Positions 26,716 to 35,068 of a DNA stretch of 61,363 nucleotides are shown piece after piece. The stretch covers positions 1-61,363 of the forward strand of contig NZ_JAQFWQ010000036.1 in the NCBI RefSeq assembly GCF_027706725.1, read 5' to 3'. Position 1 is the first letter of the stretch; every line of letters starts with the position of its first letter. Under the pieces are notes generated by a model, which was not told the DNA's origin, searched no databases, and was given only the letters and a program-made list of their open reading frames with translations. This DNA is from Nocardiopsis endophytica (lineage in GTDB: Bacteria; Actinomycetota; Actinomycetes; Streptosporangiales; Streptosporangiaceae). A program made the translations under genes and the position numbers.

Positions 26716-27154
26716 CGAGAGGGGCGGCCCGGACACGCCTCGGCAGGTGCCGCTTCGGGGCTCCGGCCGGGCGGTGGGCCGTCGGGGTGTGGGGTGGATG
26801 GCGGCGACGACGGAGGTCGGTGGCCCTTCCGGCAGCGTCGTCGGCCGTGCGGCGCGTGCGTGGTCACCGGAGAGGGCGGCGACGGAGCGAGCGGGGCGGT
26901 TCCCGGGTCTTGCTTGCCGTCCGTCCGGTCGCTCGCGGTCCAGGCGGGAGGGCGGCTGAGCTGGTACCCCACTTCAGGGCCCAGGCCGGGCGGAAGGCCA
27001 CCGGAGTGTGAGGTCGCAGGGCAGCGACGACAAGGGAGGGCGGCCCTCCTCGCAGCGCTGTCGACTGTCCGGCGCGTGCGTGGTCACCGCGATGGGCGGC
27101 GACGGCGACAGCGGGGCGGTTCCCCGGCCCCGTCTTCCGTCCGGCAGGCGCCGA
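26716..27154 (-). repeat. Two 219-bp repeat units, inverted orientation
   Basis: Two tandem, diverged units are in reverse orientation, marked by CGGGGCGGTT at 26892 and 27112, 220 bp apart, and GCGTGCGTGGTCACC in each. They are inverted relative to the three units at 27905-28615. Together with those they define a gene-free zone from 26528 to 28626. Long frames here are Arg/Gly/Pro-rich repeats without ribosome-binding sites. Confidence 0.75.
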
Positions 27155-27339
27155 GGGGTCGGCGAGGCGGCGCGGCGGGCGGGGGTCGCGCTCTTCGTCG
27201 CCCGGGACGCTCGCCGGGCCCGCCAGGCGAACCCCGGCAGACCCGTGACCTGGGCGAACACTCCGCGTCAAAGGCGGGAAGGGGTGGGATACGCGCTCCG
27301 CGACACCCGCGAAGGCCTCAGGGCGACGAACACGGCCGT

Positions 27340-27552
27340 ACCAGAACGGGATTCGGGAACGCGATGCCCGGTTCGTGCCTGTTTGGTTGGCTCGGCTCGC
27401 CGCCAGGGATGGTCGCGCGGCCACCCCGACACCACCGCCGCACACCCGGGGTCCGGGGTGGGCCGATATCGGCTACGCGCGGTGACGCTGGGCCTGGTAA
27501 ACGGGCCAGGTGTGCTGTTTAGGGCCCTCCTGGCACCGAATCCCGTTCTGGT
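27340..27552. repeat. 213-bp element with 17-bp terminal inverted repeats
   Basis: ACCAGAACGGGATTCGG (27340-27356) and CCGAATCCCGTTCTGGT (27536-27552) are perfect inverted repeats bounding 213 bp. The interior has a smaller hairpin, CCTGG-taaacggg-CCAGG, near the right end and no gene. The size and ends suit a MITE-like non-autonomous element; I saw no clear target-site duplication. Confidence 0.6.
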
Positions 27553-27709
27553 GTCGCGATGACCGCGCACCTGCGGCGCCCACGAGGCCGGTGCGGGCGC
27601 CGAACGGGGCGTCGGAGGGGGGCGGCACCCCAAAAGCCGGGCAAACCGGGCGCTGGGGCGGTAGTGGCTCGACCGGAACCCGCCTTCCGGGCGCCTCAGG
27701 TGCTCTGGA

Positions 27710-27768
27710 GGCAACTTGGGTGGTGAAACCGACACCTGATCTGCAGAAAAGCGTCGATTTCACGACGC
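27710..27768. repeat. 59-bp dispersed hairpin repeat, copy 2
   Basis: This is the reverse complement of positions 1-59 with six mismatches over 59 nt. As there, a GATCTCG palindrome and the 219-bp repeat follow on the right, but this copy is inverted relative to them. Confidence 0.75.
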
Positions 27769-27834
27769 AGGATGCCCGCCCCCTCCACTCGCCGTCCGGT
27801 ATGCCCGGTATGTGCCGCCCGGGCGACCCTCCCC

Positions 27835-27899
27835 GCGATGATCTCGGGGAACCCGGGGTTAAACCGGACACGATAAGCCCGACTTCCCCGAGATCAACA
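27835..27899. repeat. Palindromic element, GATCTCGGGGA subtype
   Basis: GATGATCTCGGGGAA at the left pairs with TTCCCCGAGATCAAC at the right, with CCGGGGTTAAACCGG inside. It belongs to the same family as 85-154, 4660-4721, 22782-22851 and 34983-35045. It sits at the left edge of the direct 219-bp repeats, as the copy at 85-154 does beside its single unit. Confidence 0.75.
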
Positions 27900-27904
27900 A
27901 GGAG

Positions 27905-28615
27905 CGGCATCGGGGGGCGGGCGCCACGAACGCGAATGACCACGCACCCTGCCCACCGCGCCGGCCACCCGGACCATGAGCGGCCGGACGGGCGGCAAGC
28001 AGGATCCGGGAACCGCCCCGCGTCTGCCGTCGCTGCTGACCATGGTGACCACGTACGCGCCCGGCACCCGACAGTGTTGCCGGATGGGCCGCTGACCTTC
28101 GTCGTTGCCGCCCTCCACCCCACACCCCGGTGGCCCGCCGCCCGGCCGGTGACTGGGAGCGGGGCGCCAGCTCAGCCGCCTGGCCACCGGTCCGCGAGGG
28201 GCCGGACGAACGGCAGACAAGATCGGGGAACCGCCCCGCGTCTGCCGTCGCTGCTGACCATGGTGACCACGTACGCGCCCGGCACCCGACAGTGTTGCCG
28301 GATGGGCCGCCGCCCTGTTCTCGTTGCCGCCCTCCACCCCACACCCCGGCGGCCCGCCGCCCGGACGGGGCCCACGAGCGGGGCACCAGCTCAGCCGCCT
28401 GGCCACCGGTCCGCGAGCGGCCGGACGGACGGCAAGCAAGATCGGGGAACCGCCCGGCTGTCGCCGTTGCTGCCCTCTCCGGTGACTACGCACACGCCGT
28501 ACGGCCGACAGTGCTGGTGCAAGGGCCGCCCTCCTTTGTCGTCGCCGCCCTGCGACCTCGCACCCCATCGACCCGCCGCCCGGCCGGTGACCGGGAGCGG
28601 GGGACCTGGTCCATC
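27905..28615 (+). repeat. Three tandem 219-bp repeat units, direct orientation
   Basis: A partial unit is followed by three units starting near 27978, 28196 and 28415 (spacing 218 and 219 bp). The first two share long identical stretches including GACCATGGTGACCACGTACG and CCGACAGTGTTGCCGGATGG; the third is more diverged and closer to the inverted copies. The array ends about 12 bp from the stop of the Lrp gene. No gene is supported inside; the period is a multiple of three, so frames stay open and give false long proteins. Confidence 0.85.
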
Positions 28616-28626
28616 CGTTGCTGCCG

Positions 28627-29121
28627 CTACTCCGCCCCCGCCCCCGCCTCCGCGTCCGGCGGTAGGAGCGGTCCTCCCTCCCATTCTTGGAAGACCAGCA
28701 TCGTCTCCACGTTGTGGATCTCCGGGCGGGAGGTCAGTTCGTCGACGATCAGGCGCTGCAGGGTCGCCACGTCCGGGCAGGCCACCAACACCAGGAAGTC
28801 CGATGCCCCCGCGATGTTGTACAGCGCCCGCGTCTCCGGCTGGGCCAGGATGTGCTCGGCCAGCGGTGCCAGGACGTCGCGGCTGTGCTGGGTGCGCAGC
28901 GTCAGGAACGCCTGGATCGGGCGCCCCAGCGCCTCCGGCGACACCTTCAGGCGGTAGCCCTCGATCACGCCCGACGCCCGCAGCCGGTTCACCCGGTCCA
29001 GGCACGTCGACGGCGCCACGCCCGCCTCCGCCGCCAGGTCGCGGTTGGTGATCCGTGCATTGTTCTGCAGGATGCGCAGAATCCGCAGATCGACCGAATC
29101 CAGATCGACTCGTCCAGTCAT
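28627..29121 (-). CDS. Lrp/AsnC family transcriptional regulator
   Basis: A 164-residue regulator with an N-terminal HTH (about 7-55; LDSVDLRILRILQNNARITN, AEAGVAPSTCLDRVNRLRAS) and a C-terminal RAM/AsnC ligand domain (about 70-145; IQAFLTLRTQ, NIAGASDFLVLVACPDVATL). It ends in an Ala/Gly/Glu tail. Lrp proteins bind amino acids and control transport or catabolism. It is divergent from a LysE-type exporter with a palindrome in the shared promoter, the classic Lrp-LysE pairing in which the exporter is switched on by excess amino acid. Confidence 0.93.
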   Translation of the reverse strand: MTGRVDLDSVDLRILRILQNNARITNRDLAAEAGVAPSTCLDRVNRLRASGVIEGYRLKVSPEALGRPIQAFLTLRTQHSRDVLAPLAEHILAQPETRALYNIAGASDFLVLVACPDVATLQRLIVDELTSRPEIHNVETMLVFQEWEGGPLLPPDAEAGAGAE

Positions 29122-29132
29122 GCGCCGAATAT

Positions 29133-29143
29133 ATCACGGTGAT
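29133..29143. promoter_or_regulatory. Divergent promoter region with ATCACGGTGAT palindrome
   Basis: ATCACGGTGAT is a near-perfect 11-bp palindrome only 12 bp before the lrp start, overlapping TATATT, a possible -10 for lrp. A second AT-rich stretch, CATAATTA (about 29168), could serve lysE. The palindrome is a candidate Lrp site. Confidence 0.45.
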
Positions 29144-29335
29144 TTGCTGCTGTTTTCGCAGATCATCCATAATTAGCGGGACATGGTCGTTGAACGGCCG
29201 GGCGATGCCCGGCCGTTCCGCAGTTCGTTCCGCCGTGCCCCCGTTCCTCCGGCGGGGGTGAGGGGCCGAGCGCCGACCGGGGCCGCCCCGGGGCGCGGGC
29301 GCGGCGGGTCCCGAAGCAGACGAGGGGGTGCGCTC

Positions 29336-29980
29336 GTGCCGATCCCGGAGCACATGGGCGGGTTCATCGCGGCGGCGGTGCTGGTCACGGTCCTTCCCGG
29401 ACCCGATTTCGTGCTCATCACCCGCAACACCGCCCGCGGCGGGCGGCGCGGCGGCCTGGCGACGGCCGCCGGGTCGGTCACCGGTATCGCCGCGTGGGCG
29501 CTGCTGGCCACCGCCGGCCTGTCGGTGCTGGTCGCCTCGCACCCGGCGGTCCTGCACGCACTCCGCCTCGCCGGCGCCGCCTACCTCGTCTACCTCGGCG
29601 GCAGCACGATCCTGGCGCTGTGGCGCGCGCGCCGCGCCGGGGACGGTGCCGCCGACGCGGCCGCCCGCCACGGCGGGGCGGACCGCTCCGGGACCCCCTA
29701 CCTGCAGGGCCTGGTGAACAACCTGCTCAACCCCAAGCTCCCGGTCATGTTCGTGACCGTGCTCCCGCAGTTCGTCTCCGCGCCCGAGGCGGCGGTGCAG
29801 CAGACGGCCCTGCTCGGCGCCGTGCTGGTGGCGATGGTCGTGGTCTGGTGGCTGGTCTACGTGCTGGGCATCAGCGCACTGTCAGAGATCATGCGGCGCC
29901 GCCGCGTCCGGCAGGGCATCGACCTGGCCGGGGGCGTGGCCCTGACCGCTTTCGGAGTGGCCCTCGCCCTCGCCGCCTGA
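29336..29980 (+). CDS. LysE/RhtB family amino-acid exporter
   Basis: A 214-residue membrane protein with about six helices. Family marks are AAVLVTVLPGPDFVLITRNT (the conserved PGPxxxL motif), GSVTGIAAWALLATAGLSVL and the middle QGLVNNLLNPKLPVMFVTVLPQF (NxxNPK motif). The GTG start at 29336 is favoured, since the longer frame adds a charged, unconserved leader. It exports amino acids such as lysine, threonine or leucine; which one cannot be told. It is divergent from the Lrp regulator. Its 3' end overlaps the convergent phosphopantetheinyl transferase gene by 99 bp. Confidence 0.92.
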   Translation: MPIPEHMGGFIAAAVLVTVLPGPDFVLITRNTARGGRRGGLATAAGSVTGIAAWALLATAGLSVLVASHPAVLHALRLAGAAYLVYLGGSTILALWRARRAGDGAADAAARHGGADRSGTPYLQGLVNNLLNPKLPVMFVTVLPQFVSAPEAAVQQTALLGAVLVAMVVVWWLVYVLGISALSEIMRRRRVRQGIDLAGGVALTAFGVALALAA

Positions 29981-30721
29981 GGCGGCGGCCGCCAGGAGCG
30001 GGCCCGCGTCGCGCACGGCGACGTCGGGCTCGTCGGCGCTCAGGACGGCCAGCGCCGCGCGGTAGCGGGGTCCCGCGTCCAGGTCGACCAGGCGCACCTG
30101 CCCGGGCGGCGGGGCTCCGGGCGAGGTCCAGGCCAGCACCCGGCCGGGTGCGGCGGGGGAGGACACCTCCACCGAGGTCAGTCCCGCGTAGATGCCTTCG
30201 CCGCTCGCCTTGAGCAGCGCCTCCTTGCGGGCCCAGTAGGTGAAGAAGCCCTCGGCCGCGCGGTCGGCGGGCAGCGCGGCGAGCGCCTCCCGCTCGGCGG
30301 GGGCGAGCGCCATCTCGGCGAGGGAGGTGGTGTCGCGCCGGGGGGAGACCTCCTCGACGTCGACGCCGACCGGCACGCCCCGCGCGACGGCGAGCGCCAC
30401 CCGGTCGCCCGAGTGGCTGATGGAGACCTCCAGCCCGGCCGCGGGCCCGGCAGGGACGGGTTTTCCGTGCGGTTCGCGGTCGGTGCCGTCGCAGTTGCGG
30501 CAGCGCAGCTCGAACTCGACCGCCTCCGGGGCGCAGCCCGCCTCGCGCGCCACGACCAGGCGGGCGAGGGCGTGGGCGACGGAGTAGCGGTCGCGGTCGG
30601 CCTGCCGGCGGAACCGGGCGTGGCGCTCGCGCTCGTGCCCGGAGAGGAGTCGTTCGAGGTCGGGATGGGCCTGGGAGGGCGCGGCCCACCATACGTCGCA
30701 GTGCACCCGTGCGTCGCTCAC
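29882..30721 (-). CDS. 4'-phosphopantetheinyl transferase, Sfp-type
   Basis: A 279-residue Sfp-like enzyme that converts apo carrier proteins of NRPS, PKS or fatty-acid synthases to holo form using CoA. Motifs: RYSVAHALARLVVA, HGKPVPAG, SISHSGDRVALAVA (P2-like), GVDVEEVSP (Mg-binding GxDVE) and FFTYWARKEALLKASGEG (WxxKEAxxKA). The GTG start at 30721 follows family length. The C-terminal 40 residues, Gly/Glu/His-rich and beyond the normal domain, are encoded antisense to the last 99 bp of lysE. It could activate the siderophore synthetase implied by mbtH. Confidence 0.92.
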   Translation of the reverse strand: MSDARVHCDVWWAAPSQAHPDLERLLSGHERERHARFRRQADRDRYSVAHALARLVVAREAGCAPEAVEFELRCRNCDGTDREPHGKPVPAGPAAGLEVSISHSGDRVALAVARGVPVGVDVEEVSPRRDTTSLAEMALAPAEREALAALPADRAAEGFFTYWARKEALLKASGEGIYAGLTSVEVSSPAAPGRVLAWTSPGAPPPGQVRLVDLDAGPRYRAALAVLSADEPDVAVRDAGPLLAAAASGGEGEGHSESGQGHAPGQVDALPDAAAPHDL

Positions 30722-30769
30722 CGTCCCATTGTGGCCGATCGGGGAGCGGTGCCGTCCGATCAATTCTCG

Positions 30770-30794
30770 TGTTCGTTGGATTGCGTAACGAACA
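30770..30794 (+). promoter_or_regulatory. Inverted-repeat operator before DeoR-type regulator
   Basis: TGTTCGTT (30770-30777) and AACGAACA (30787-30794) form a perfect 8-bp inverted repeat with a 9-nt spacer, 23 bp before the regulator start. The context suggests autoregulation by the DeoR/GlpR protein. Confidence 0.6.
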
Positions 30795-30816
30795 TGTCTG
30801 GTGTTTGAATGTCGCC

Positions 30817-31575
30817 ATGGACAGTGCGGAGCGGGTGGACCTGGTGATCGCCCGGCTGAAGGACACCGGTGAGGTGGCCGTCGCCGAACTGGCCGAGGCC
30901 AGCGGCCACTCGGAGATGACGATCCGCCGCGACCTGGACCGGCTGGAGTCGCAGGGCGTCCTGCGCCGGGTGCGCGGCGGGGCGGTCAGCCTCGTTCCGC
31001 GGGGGCAGGAGCCGCCCTACGTGCTGCGCGAGCGCCAGGCGGTGGAGGCCAAGCGGCGCATCGCCGCCCAGGTGGCCGCGCTGGTGCCGACGGGGGCCGC
31101 CGTGGCCCTGGACAGCGGGACGACGGCGCTGGAGGTGGCCCGCGAGCTCGCGGGGCGCCCGGTCACCGTCATGCCGCTGTCGCTGCAGGGGGCCGACGTG
31201 CTGGCGCGGTCGGCGGAGACGACGGTCCTGGTCGCCGGGGGCGAGGTGCGCCCCGGGGAACTGAACCTGCACGGCCCACTGGCCGAGGCGTCGCTGGCGG
31301 CGGTGCGCTTCGACGCGGCGGTGGTGGGGTGCTGCGGCGTGTCGGCGGGGGAGGGCGTCACGGCGCACGACCTGCAGGACGTGGCGGTCAAGCGGGCGAT
31401 GATGCGCTCGTCACAGCGGACCATCGCCGCGGCGGACTCCACGAAGATCGGCCTGGTGACGATGGGCCACGTGTGCCCGGTCGGGGACATCGACACGCTG
31501 GTGACCGACGACGGCGCCCCGGAGGACGCGATCGCCGAGATCCGCGCGGCGGGCGTCGACGTGGTGACGGTGTAG
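30817..31575 (+). CDS. DeoR/GlpR family transcriptional regulator
   Basis: A 252-residue regulator with an N-terminal DeoR HTH (about 4-58; VDLVIARLKDTGEVAVAELA, EMTIRRDLDRLESQGVLRRV) and a DeoRC sugar-phosphate sensor domain (about 75-235; ALDSGTTALEVARELAGRPV, VLVAGGEVRPGELNLHGPLA, ADSTKIGLVTMG). Such proteins repress sugar transport or catabolism and release DNA on binding a phosphorylated sugar. ATG 30817 starts just after an inverted-repeat operator. The gene downstream, an MFS transporter 115 bp away, is the likely target. Confidence 0.93.
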   Translation: MDSAERVDLVIARLKDTGEVAVAELAEASGHSEMTIRRDLDRLESQGVLRRVRGGAVSLVPRGQEPPYVLRERQAVEAKRRIAAQVAALVPTGAAVALDSGTTALEVARELAGRPVTVMPLSLQGADVLARSAETTVLVAGGEVRPGELNLHGPLAEASLAAVRFDAAVVGCCGVSAGEGVTAHDLQDVAVKRAMMRSSQRTIAAADSTKIGLVTMGHVCPVGDIDTLVTDDGAPEDAIAEIRAAGVDVVTV

Positions 31576-31690
31576 AGGGCGCTGCGGTCGACCCGCCCGG
31601 GCCCTCCGGCCGGGACGCGGGCGGCAGGACGGCGCGGAGCGCCGGCGGCGGCACCGATGCGGACATCATGACGGAGATAGAGGAGAGACC

Positions 31691-32950
31691 GTGCCCGATA
31701 CCGGTGTCGACAGAGCGGCCGCTCCCGCCGACGCGGCCCCCGACCGGCGGCTGCGGCGGGCCCGCGGCGCCGTCGTCGTCTACTTCTTCGTCGCCGGGGT
31801 GATCCTGGCGACCTGGGCGTCGCGGGTGCCCGACATCAAGGCCCAGGTCGGCATCGACGACGGCGCGCTGAGCCTGGGCCTGCTGGGGCTGGCCGTCGGT
31901 GCGCTCGCCGCCATGCAGGTCGCCGGGCGCGCCACCGACCGGTTCGGCAGCGCGGCCGTCACACTGCCCGCCGCGGTGTTCGGCTCCCTCGCCCTCGCCG
32001 CCCCCGCGCACGCCCACTCCCTGCCCGCGCTGTTCGCCGCCCTCTTCGCCCTCGGCGCCGGGCACGGCCTGATCGACGTCCCCATGAACGTGCACGCCGC
32101 CCGGGTCGAGCGCGCCTACGGTCGTCCCATCATGGCCTCATTCCACGCGGCGTTCTCCATCGGGGGCTTCGTCGGCGCCGGGACCGGAGCGCTCAGCGCG
32201 CATTTGGGCATGAGCGCCACCGCCGCCTTCTGGACCGTGGCGGCGGTCTGCACGGCCGCCTCCTTCGCCGCCCGCCCGATGCTGCTCCCCGGCCGCGACA
32301 GCGGGCCGGGGCGGAGCGGGAACACCGGCGCCACCGCCCCCGCCCGACGCTCCCGGCCCCGGATCGCCCCGCTGGTGCTCCTCTTCGGCATCGTGGCGTT
32401 CGCCTCCTTCGTCGCCGAAGGGGCGGCCACCGACTGGACCAGCGTCTACCTCCACGACACCGCCGGGGCCTCCGACGCCGTCGCCGCCGCCGGCTTCGCC
32501 GTGTTCTCCGCCGCGATGGCCGCCGGACGCCTCGTCGGCGACCGCCTCGCCGCCCGCTTCGGCCCGGTGGCCCTGGTGCGCTCCTGCGGCCTCCTCGCCG
32601 CCGGGGGCCTCGGCCTCGCCCTGGCCGTCCCCGTCCCGCCGGTCGCCCTGGCCGGGTTCGCCCTGATGGGGGCCGGGCTGTCGTGCGTCGTCCCGCAGGC
32701 GTTCTCGGCCGCGACCTCCTACGACCCCGCCCGCGCCGGGCGCAACCTGGGCATGGTCGCCGCCTTCGGGTACGTCGGCCTGCTCAGCGGCCCCGTCGCC
32801 ATCGGCGCCATCGCCCACCTGACCGACCTGCGCCTGGCGCTGGCCGTGCCCGCGCTGCTCGCCCTGGCCGCGGTCGCCGCGGCCGGAGCGCTGCGCCCCC
32901 GCCGCCCCGCCGGTGCGGGATCCGCCCCGGCGGACCCCGGCCAGGTGTAA
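31691..32950 (+). CDS. MFS transporter, FucP/YbjJ-like
   Basis: A 419-residue major facilitator protein with 12 predicted helices. The opening YFFVAGVILATWASRVPDIK, the GRATDRFGSAAV loop and GLIDVPMNVHAARVERAYGR resemble the YbjJ/FucP-like subgroup often placed beside DeoR regulators. The second half has VAEGAATDWTSVYLHDTAG and GRLVGDRLAARFG. GTG 31691 has an AGGAGAGA ribosome-binding site. It is flanked by two DeoR-type regulators, so a sugar or sugar-derived substrate is plausible; this is inferred from neighbours only. Confidence 0.87.
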   Translation: MPDTGVDRAAAPADAAPDRRLRRARGAVVVYFFVAGVILATWASRVPDIKAQVGIDDGALSLGLLGLAVGALAAMQVAGRATDRFGSAAVTLPAAVFGSLALAAPAHAHSLPALFAALFALGAGHGLIDVPMNVHAARVERAYGRPIMASFHAAFSIGGFVGAGTGALSAHLGMSATAAFWTVAAVCTAASFAARPMLLPGRDSGPGRSGNTGATAPARRSRPRIAPLVLLFGIVAFASFVAEGAATDWTSVYLHDTAGASDAVAAAGFAVFSAAMAAGRLVGDRLAARFGPVALVRSCGLLAAGGLGLALAVPVPPVALAGFALMGAGLSCVVPQAFSAATSYDPARAGRNLGMVAAFGYVGLLSGPVAIGAIAHLTDLRLALAVPALLALAAVAAAGALRPRRPAGAGSAPADPGQV

Positions 32951-33047
32951 CCCGGAGGCGCAGCGGGAATCCGTCAAGTGACCGTCCGGCCCGGGCGCTC
33001 GCAGCCCCCGCGGGCCGCAGGCCGGACCAGCGCGCAAGGAGGCCCCC

Positions 33048-33212
33048 GTGTCCCTCTCGGCCCTCTTCGGTCTCGGGTCCCTCGCCGTCCTGGCCGTGCT
33101 GACGATCCTCTTCCTCGCCGCCCTGCTGGCCGCGGCCGGCACCGGCGACGCCACCGCGGACGAGGAGTCCGTCGACGACGCCCTGTCCACGCACGGCGTG
33201 CACGGCTGCTGA
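33048..33212 (+). CDS. Small single-helix membrane protein
   Basis: A 54-residue product from GTG 33048, preceded by a strong CAAGGAGG ribosome-binding site. The first 30 residues form one hydrophobic helix (SLAVLAVLTILFLAALLAAA); the tail is acidic (DATADEESVDD) and ends in HGVHGC. No family is recognised. It sits between the MFS transporter and the second DeoR regulator, all on the same strand, and may be cotranscribed with either. Codon usage (G/C in third position) agrees with a real gene. Confidence 0.6.
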   Translation: MSLSALFGLGSLAVLAVLTILFLAALLAAAGTGDATADEESVDDALSTHGVHGC

Positions 33213-33274
33213 ACCGGGCGCCGCTATCCTCGGGGCCGCGGCCGCAGGGAGCGGCCCGGGGAGCGGAGCACTAG

Positions 33275-34081
33275 ATGACCGACGACGGCAGGACCACGTT
33301 CGCGGCGGCGCGCCGCGAGCGGATCATGGAGCTGGTGCGCGCCAACGGCAGCATGGCCCTGCGCGACATCGCCACCCAGGTGCGCGCCTCGGAGGTCACC
33401 GTGCGCCGGGACGTGCGCGCCCTGGAGGCCGAGGGGCTGATCGACCGCCGCCGCGGCGGCGCCGCCCTGCCCGGCCAGCTCGGCCACGACCAGAGCTACG
33501 CCCAGATGACCGGGCACAACGCCCCGCAGAAGCGCGCCATCGCCGCCGCGGCGGCCCGGCTCGTCGACGACGACGACGCGATCGCCCTCGGTCCGGGCAC
33601 CACCGCCGAGGCGCTCGCCCGCGAACTGGTCGGGCGGCGCAACCTCACCGTCGTGACGACCTCCCTCCCGGCGGCCGACGTGCTGTCCGGGGCGCCGGGC
33701 GTCGAGGTGGTCATGCCCGGCGGCACCCTGCGCTCGTCCATCCGGGCCCTGGTGGGCACCGCCACCGAGCAGGCCCTGGCGGGCCTGCGTGTGCGGCGCG
33801 CCTTCGTCACCGGCAACGGGGTCACCGCCGACCGCGGGCTGAGCACGCCCAACCCGGCGGTGGCCGCCACCGACCGGGCGCTGGTCGCCGCCGCGCAGGA
33901 GGCGATCGTGCTCGCCGACAGCAGCAAGGTCGGCACCGACACCATGGTGCAGACGGTGCCGCCGGAACAGATCGCCCACCTGGTCACCGACAACCGGGCC
34001 GACCCCGAGGTGCTGATGACCCTGGAGGACGCCGGGACCCTGGTCCACGTGGCGGTCCTCGACACCGACCGGGGCGAATGA
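33275..34081 (+). CDS. DeoR/GlpR family transcriptional regulator, second copy
   Basis: A 268-residue DeoR-type regulator: HTH at about 12-65 ([40 protein letters not shown]) and a sugar-phosphate sensor domain (about 85-250; [52 protein letters not shown]). It is only distantly similar to the product of 30817-31575, so the two are probably not recent duplicates. ATG 33275 follows GGGGAGCGGAGC. Its target is unclear; the MFS transporter upstream or the mannosyltransferase downstream are the nearest candidates. Confidence 0.92.
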   Translation: MTDDGRTTFAAARRERIMELVRANGSMALRDIATQVRASEVTVRRDVRALEAEGLIDRRRGGAALPGQLGHDQSYAQMTGHNAPQKRAIAAAAARLVDDDDAIALGPGTTAEALARELVGRRNLTVVTTSLPAADVLSGAPGVEVVMPGGTLRSSIRALVGTATEQALAGLRVRRAFVTGNGVTADRGLSTPNPAVAATDRALVAAAQEAIVLADSSKVGTDTMVQTVPPEQIAHLVTDNRADPEVLMTLEDAGTLVHVAVLDTDRGE

Positions 34082-34190
34082 GGCCCCGCCCCGTCCGCGT
34101 GGCGGGCGGCGGCCCCGGTCGGTAAGAATGTGGGGCCGACGGGGGCGCAGTCCGGTCCCCGCGCCCCCGAGAGGCCAGGAGGGCCGATCC

Positions 34191-34967
34191 ATGCCGACCC
34201 CCGCACCCCTGCCCGAGCCCTGGGCCGCGTCGAGGGTGACCGTCGTCGTCCCCACCTACAACGAGGCCGACAACCTGCCGGTGCTCGTGGGCGCGCTCCT
34301 CGGACTGGGCCTTCCGGGTCTGCGGGTGCTGGTCGTCGACGACGGCTCGCCCGACGGCACGGGCGAAGTGGCCGAAAAGCTCGCCGCCGACGCCGGGGGC
34401 AGGGTCGGGGTGCTGCACCGGACCGCCAAGGACGGGCTCGGGCGCGCCTATGTGGCGGGAATGACCCGCGCCCTGGACGAGGGCGCCGAGTACGTGGTGC
34501 AGATGGACGCCGACCTGAGCCACCCGCCGCGGTACGTCCCCCAGCTGCTCGGCACCGCCCTGGCGACCGGCGCGGGCGTGGTGATCGGCAGCCGGTACGT
34601 GGCCGGGGGGAGCCTGTCGGAGGAGTGGAACCTGCGCCGCAGGGTGCTCAGCGGGTGGGCGAACACCTACGTGAAGGCGATCCTGGCGCTGCCGGTGCGG
34701 GACGTGACGGCGGGCTTCAAGATCTGGACCGCCGAGGCCCTGCGCGCGCTGGACCTGGAGACCATCGGGAGCGCGGGGTACAGCTTCCAGGTGGAGATGC
34801 ACTTCCGGGCCTACCGGAGGGGACAGAAGATGCTGGAGATCCCCATCCACTTCGAGGACCGCCGCGAGGGCGACAGCAAGATGGACCTGGCGGTCCAGGT
34901 GGAGTCCGCCCTGCGCCCCTTCCGCCTGCGCCGCGACGAGCGGGGACACCGCAAGGGCCGCCCATGA
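34191..34967 (+). CDS. Polyprenol monophosphomannose synthase (GT2)
   Basis: A 258-residue GT2 glycosyltransferase that transfers mannose from GDP-mannose to polyprenyl phosphate, giving the donor for lipoglycan synthesis and protein O-mannosylation. Motifs: [50 protein letters not shown] (catalytic DxD), the SRYVAGGS block and [20 protein letters not shown] with the late [11 protein letters not shown]. This matches the catalytic domain of actinobacterial Ppm1/DPM1; there are no membrane helices and no fused apolipoprotein N-acyltransferase. ATG 34191 has a CAGGAGGG ribosome-binding site. Confidence 0.93.
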   Translation: MPTPAPLPEPWAASRVTVVVPTYNEADNLPVLVGALLGLGLPGLRVLVVDDGSPDGTGEVAEKLAADAGGRVGVLHRTAKDGLGRAYVAGMTRALDEGAEYVVQMDADLSHPPRYVPQLLGTALATGAGVVIGSRYVAGGSLSEEWNLRRRVLSGWANTYVKAILALPVRDVTAGFKIWTAEALRALDLETIGSAGYSFQVEMHFRAYRRGQKMLEIPIHFEDRREGDSKMDLAVQVESALRPFRLRRDERGHRKGRP

Positions 34968-34982
34968 GCGCCGCCCTCTGAC

Positions 34983-35045
34983 GATGATCTCGACAAGAGT
35001 GCTGTCAAAACCGCAGGAATGACAGCACCTTCATCGAGATCATCG
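34983..35045. repeat. Palindromic element, GATGATCTCGAC subtype, between convergent genes
   Basis: GATGATCTCGACAAGAGTGC pairs with GCACCTTCATCGAGATCATC around TGTCAAAACCGCAGGAATGACA. It is the reverse-orientation counterpart of 85-154. It separates the convergent mannosyltransferase and flavoprotein genes and may function as their shared terminator. Confidence 0.8.
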
Positions 35046-35068
35046 CGGGCTTTCCCCGCATCACGGGG

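Noticed and set aside
23840-26959. A 1039-codon plus-strand frame opposite the prolyl oligopeptidase
   Set aside because: The peptidase has its full catalytic triad on the other strand; the plus-strand frame is low-complexity Gly/Val/Ala and carries into the repeat zone.
27894-28568. Apparent 73-residue repeat protein encoded in the 219-bp repeats
   Set aside because: The period is a multiple of three so frames stay open, but there is no ribosome-binding site, the composition is Arg/Gly/Pro noise, and all frames look equally open.
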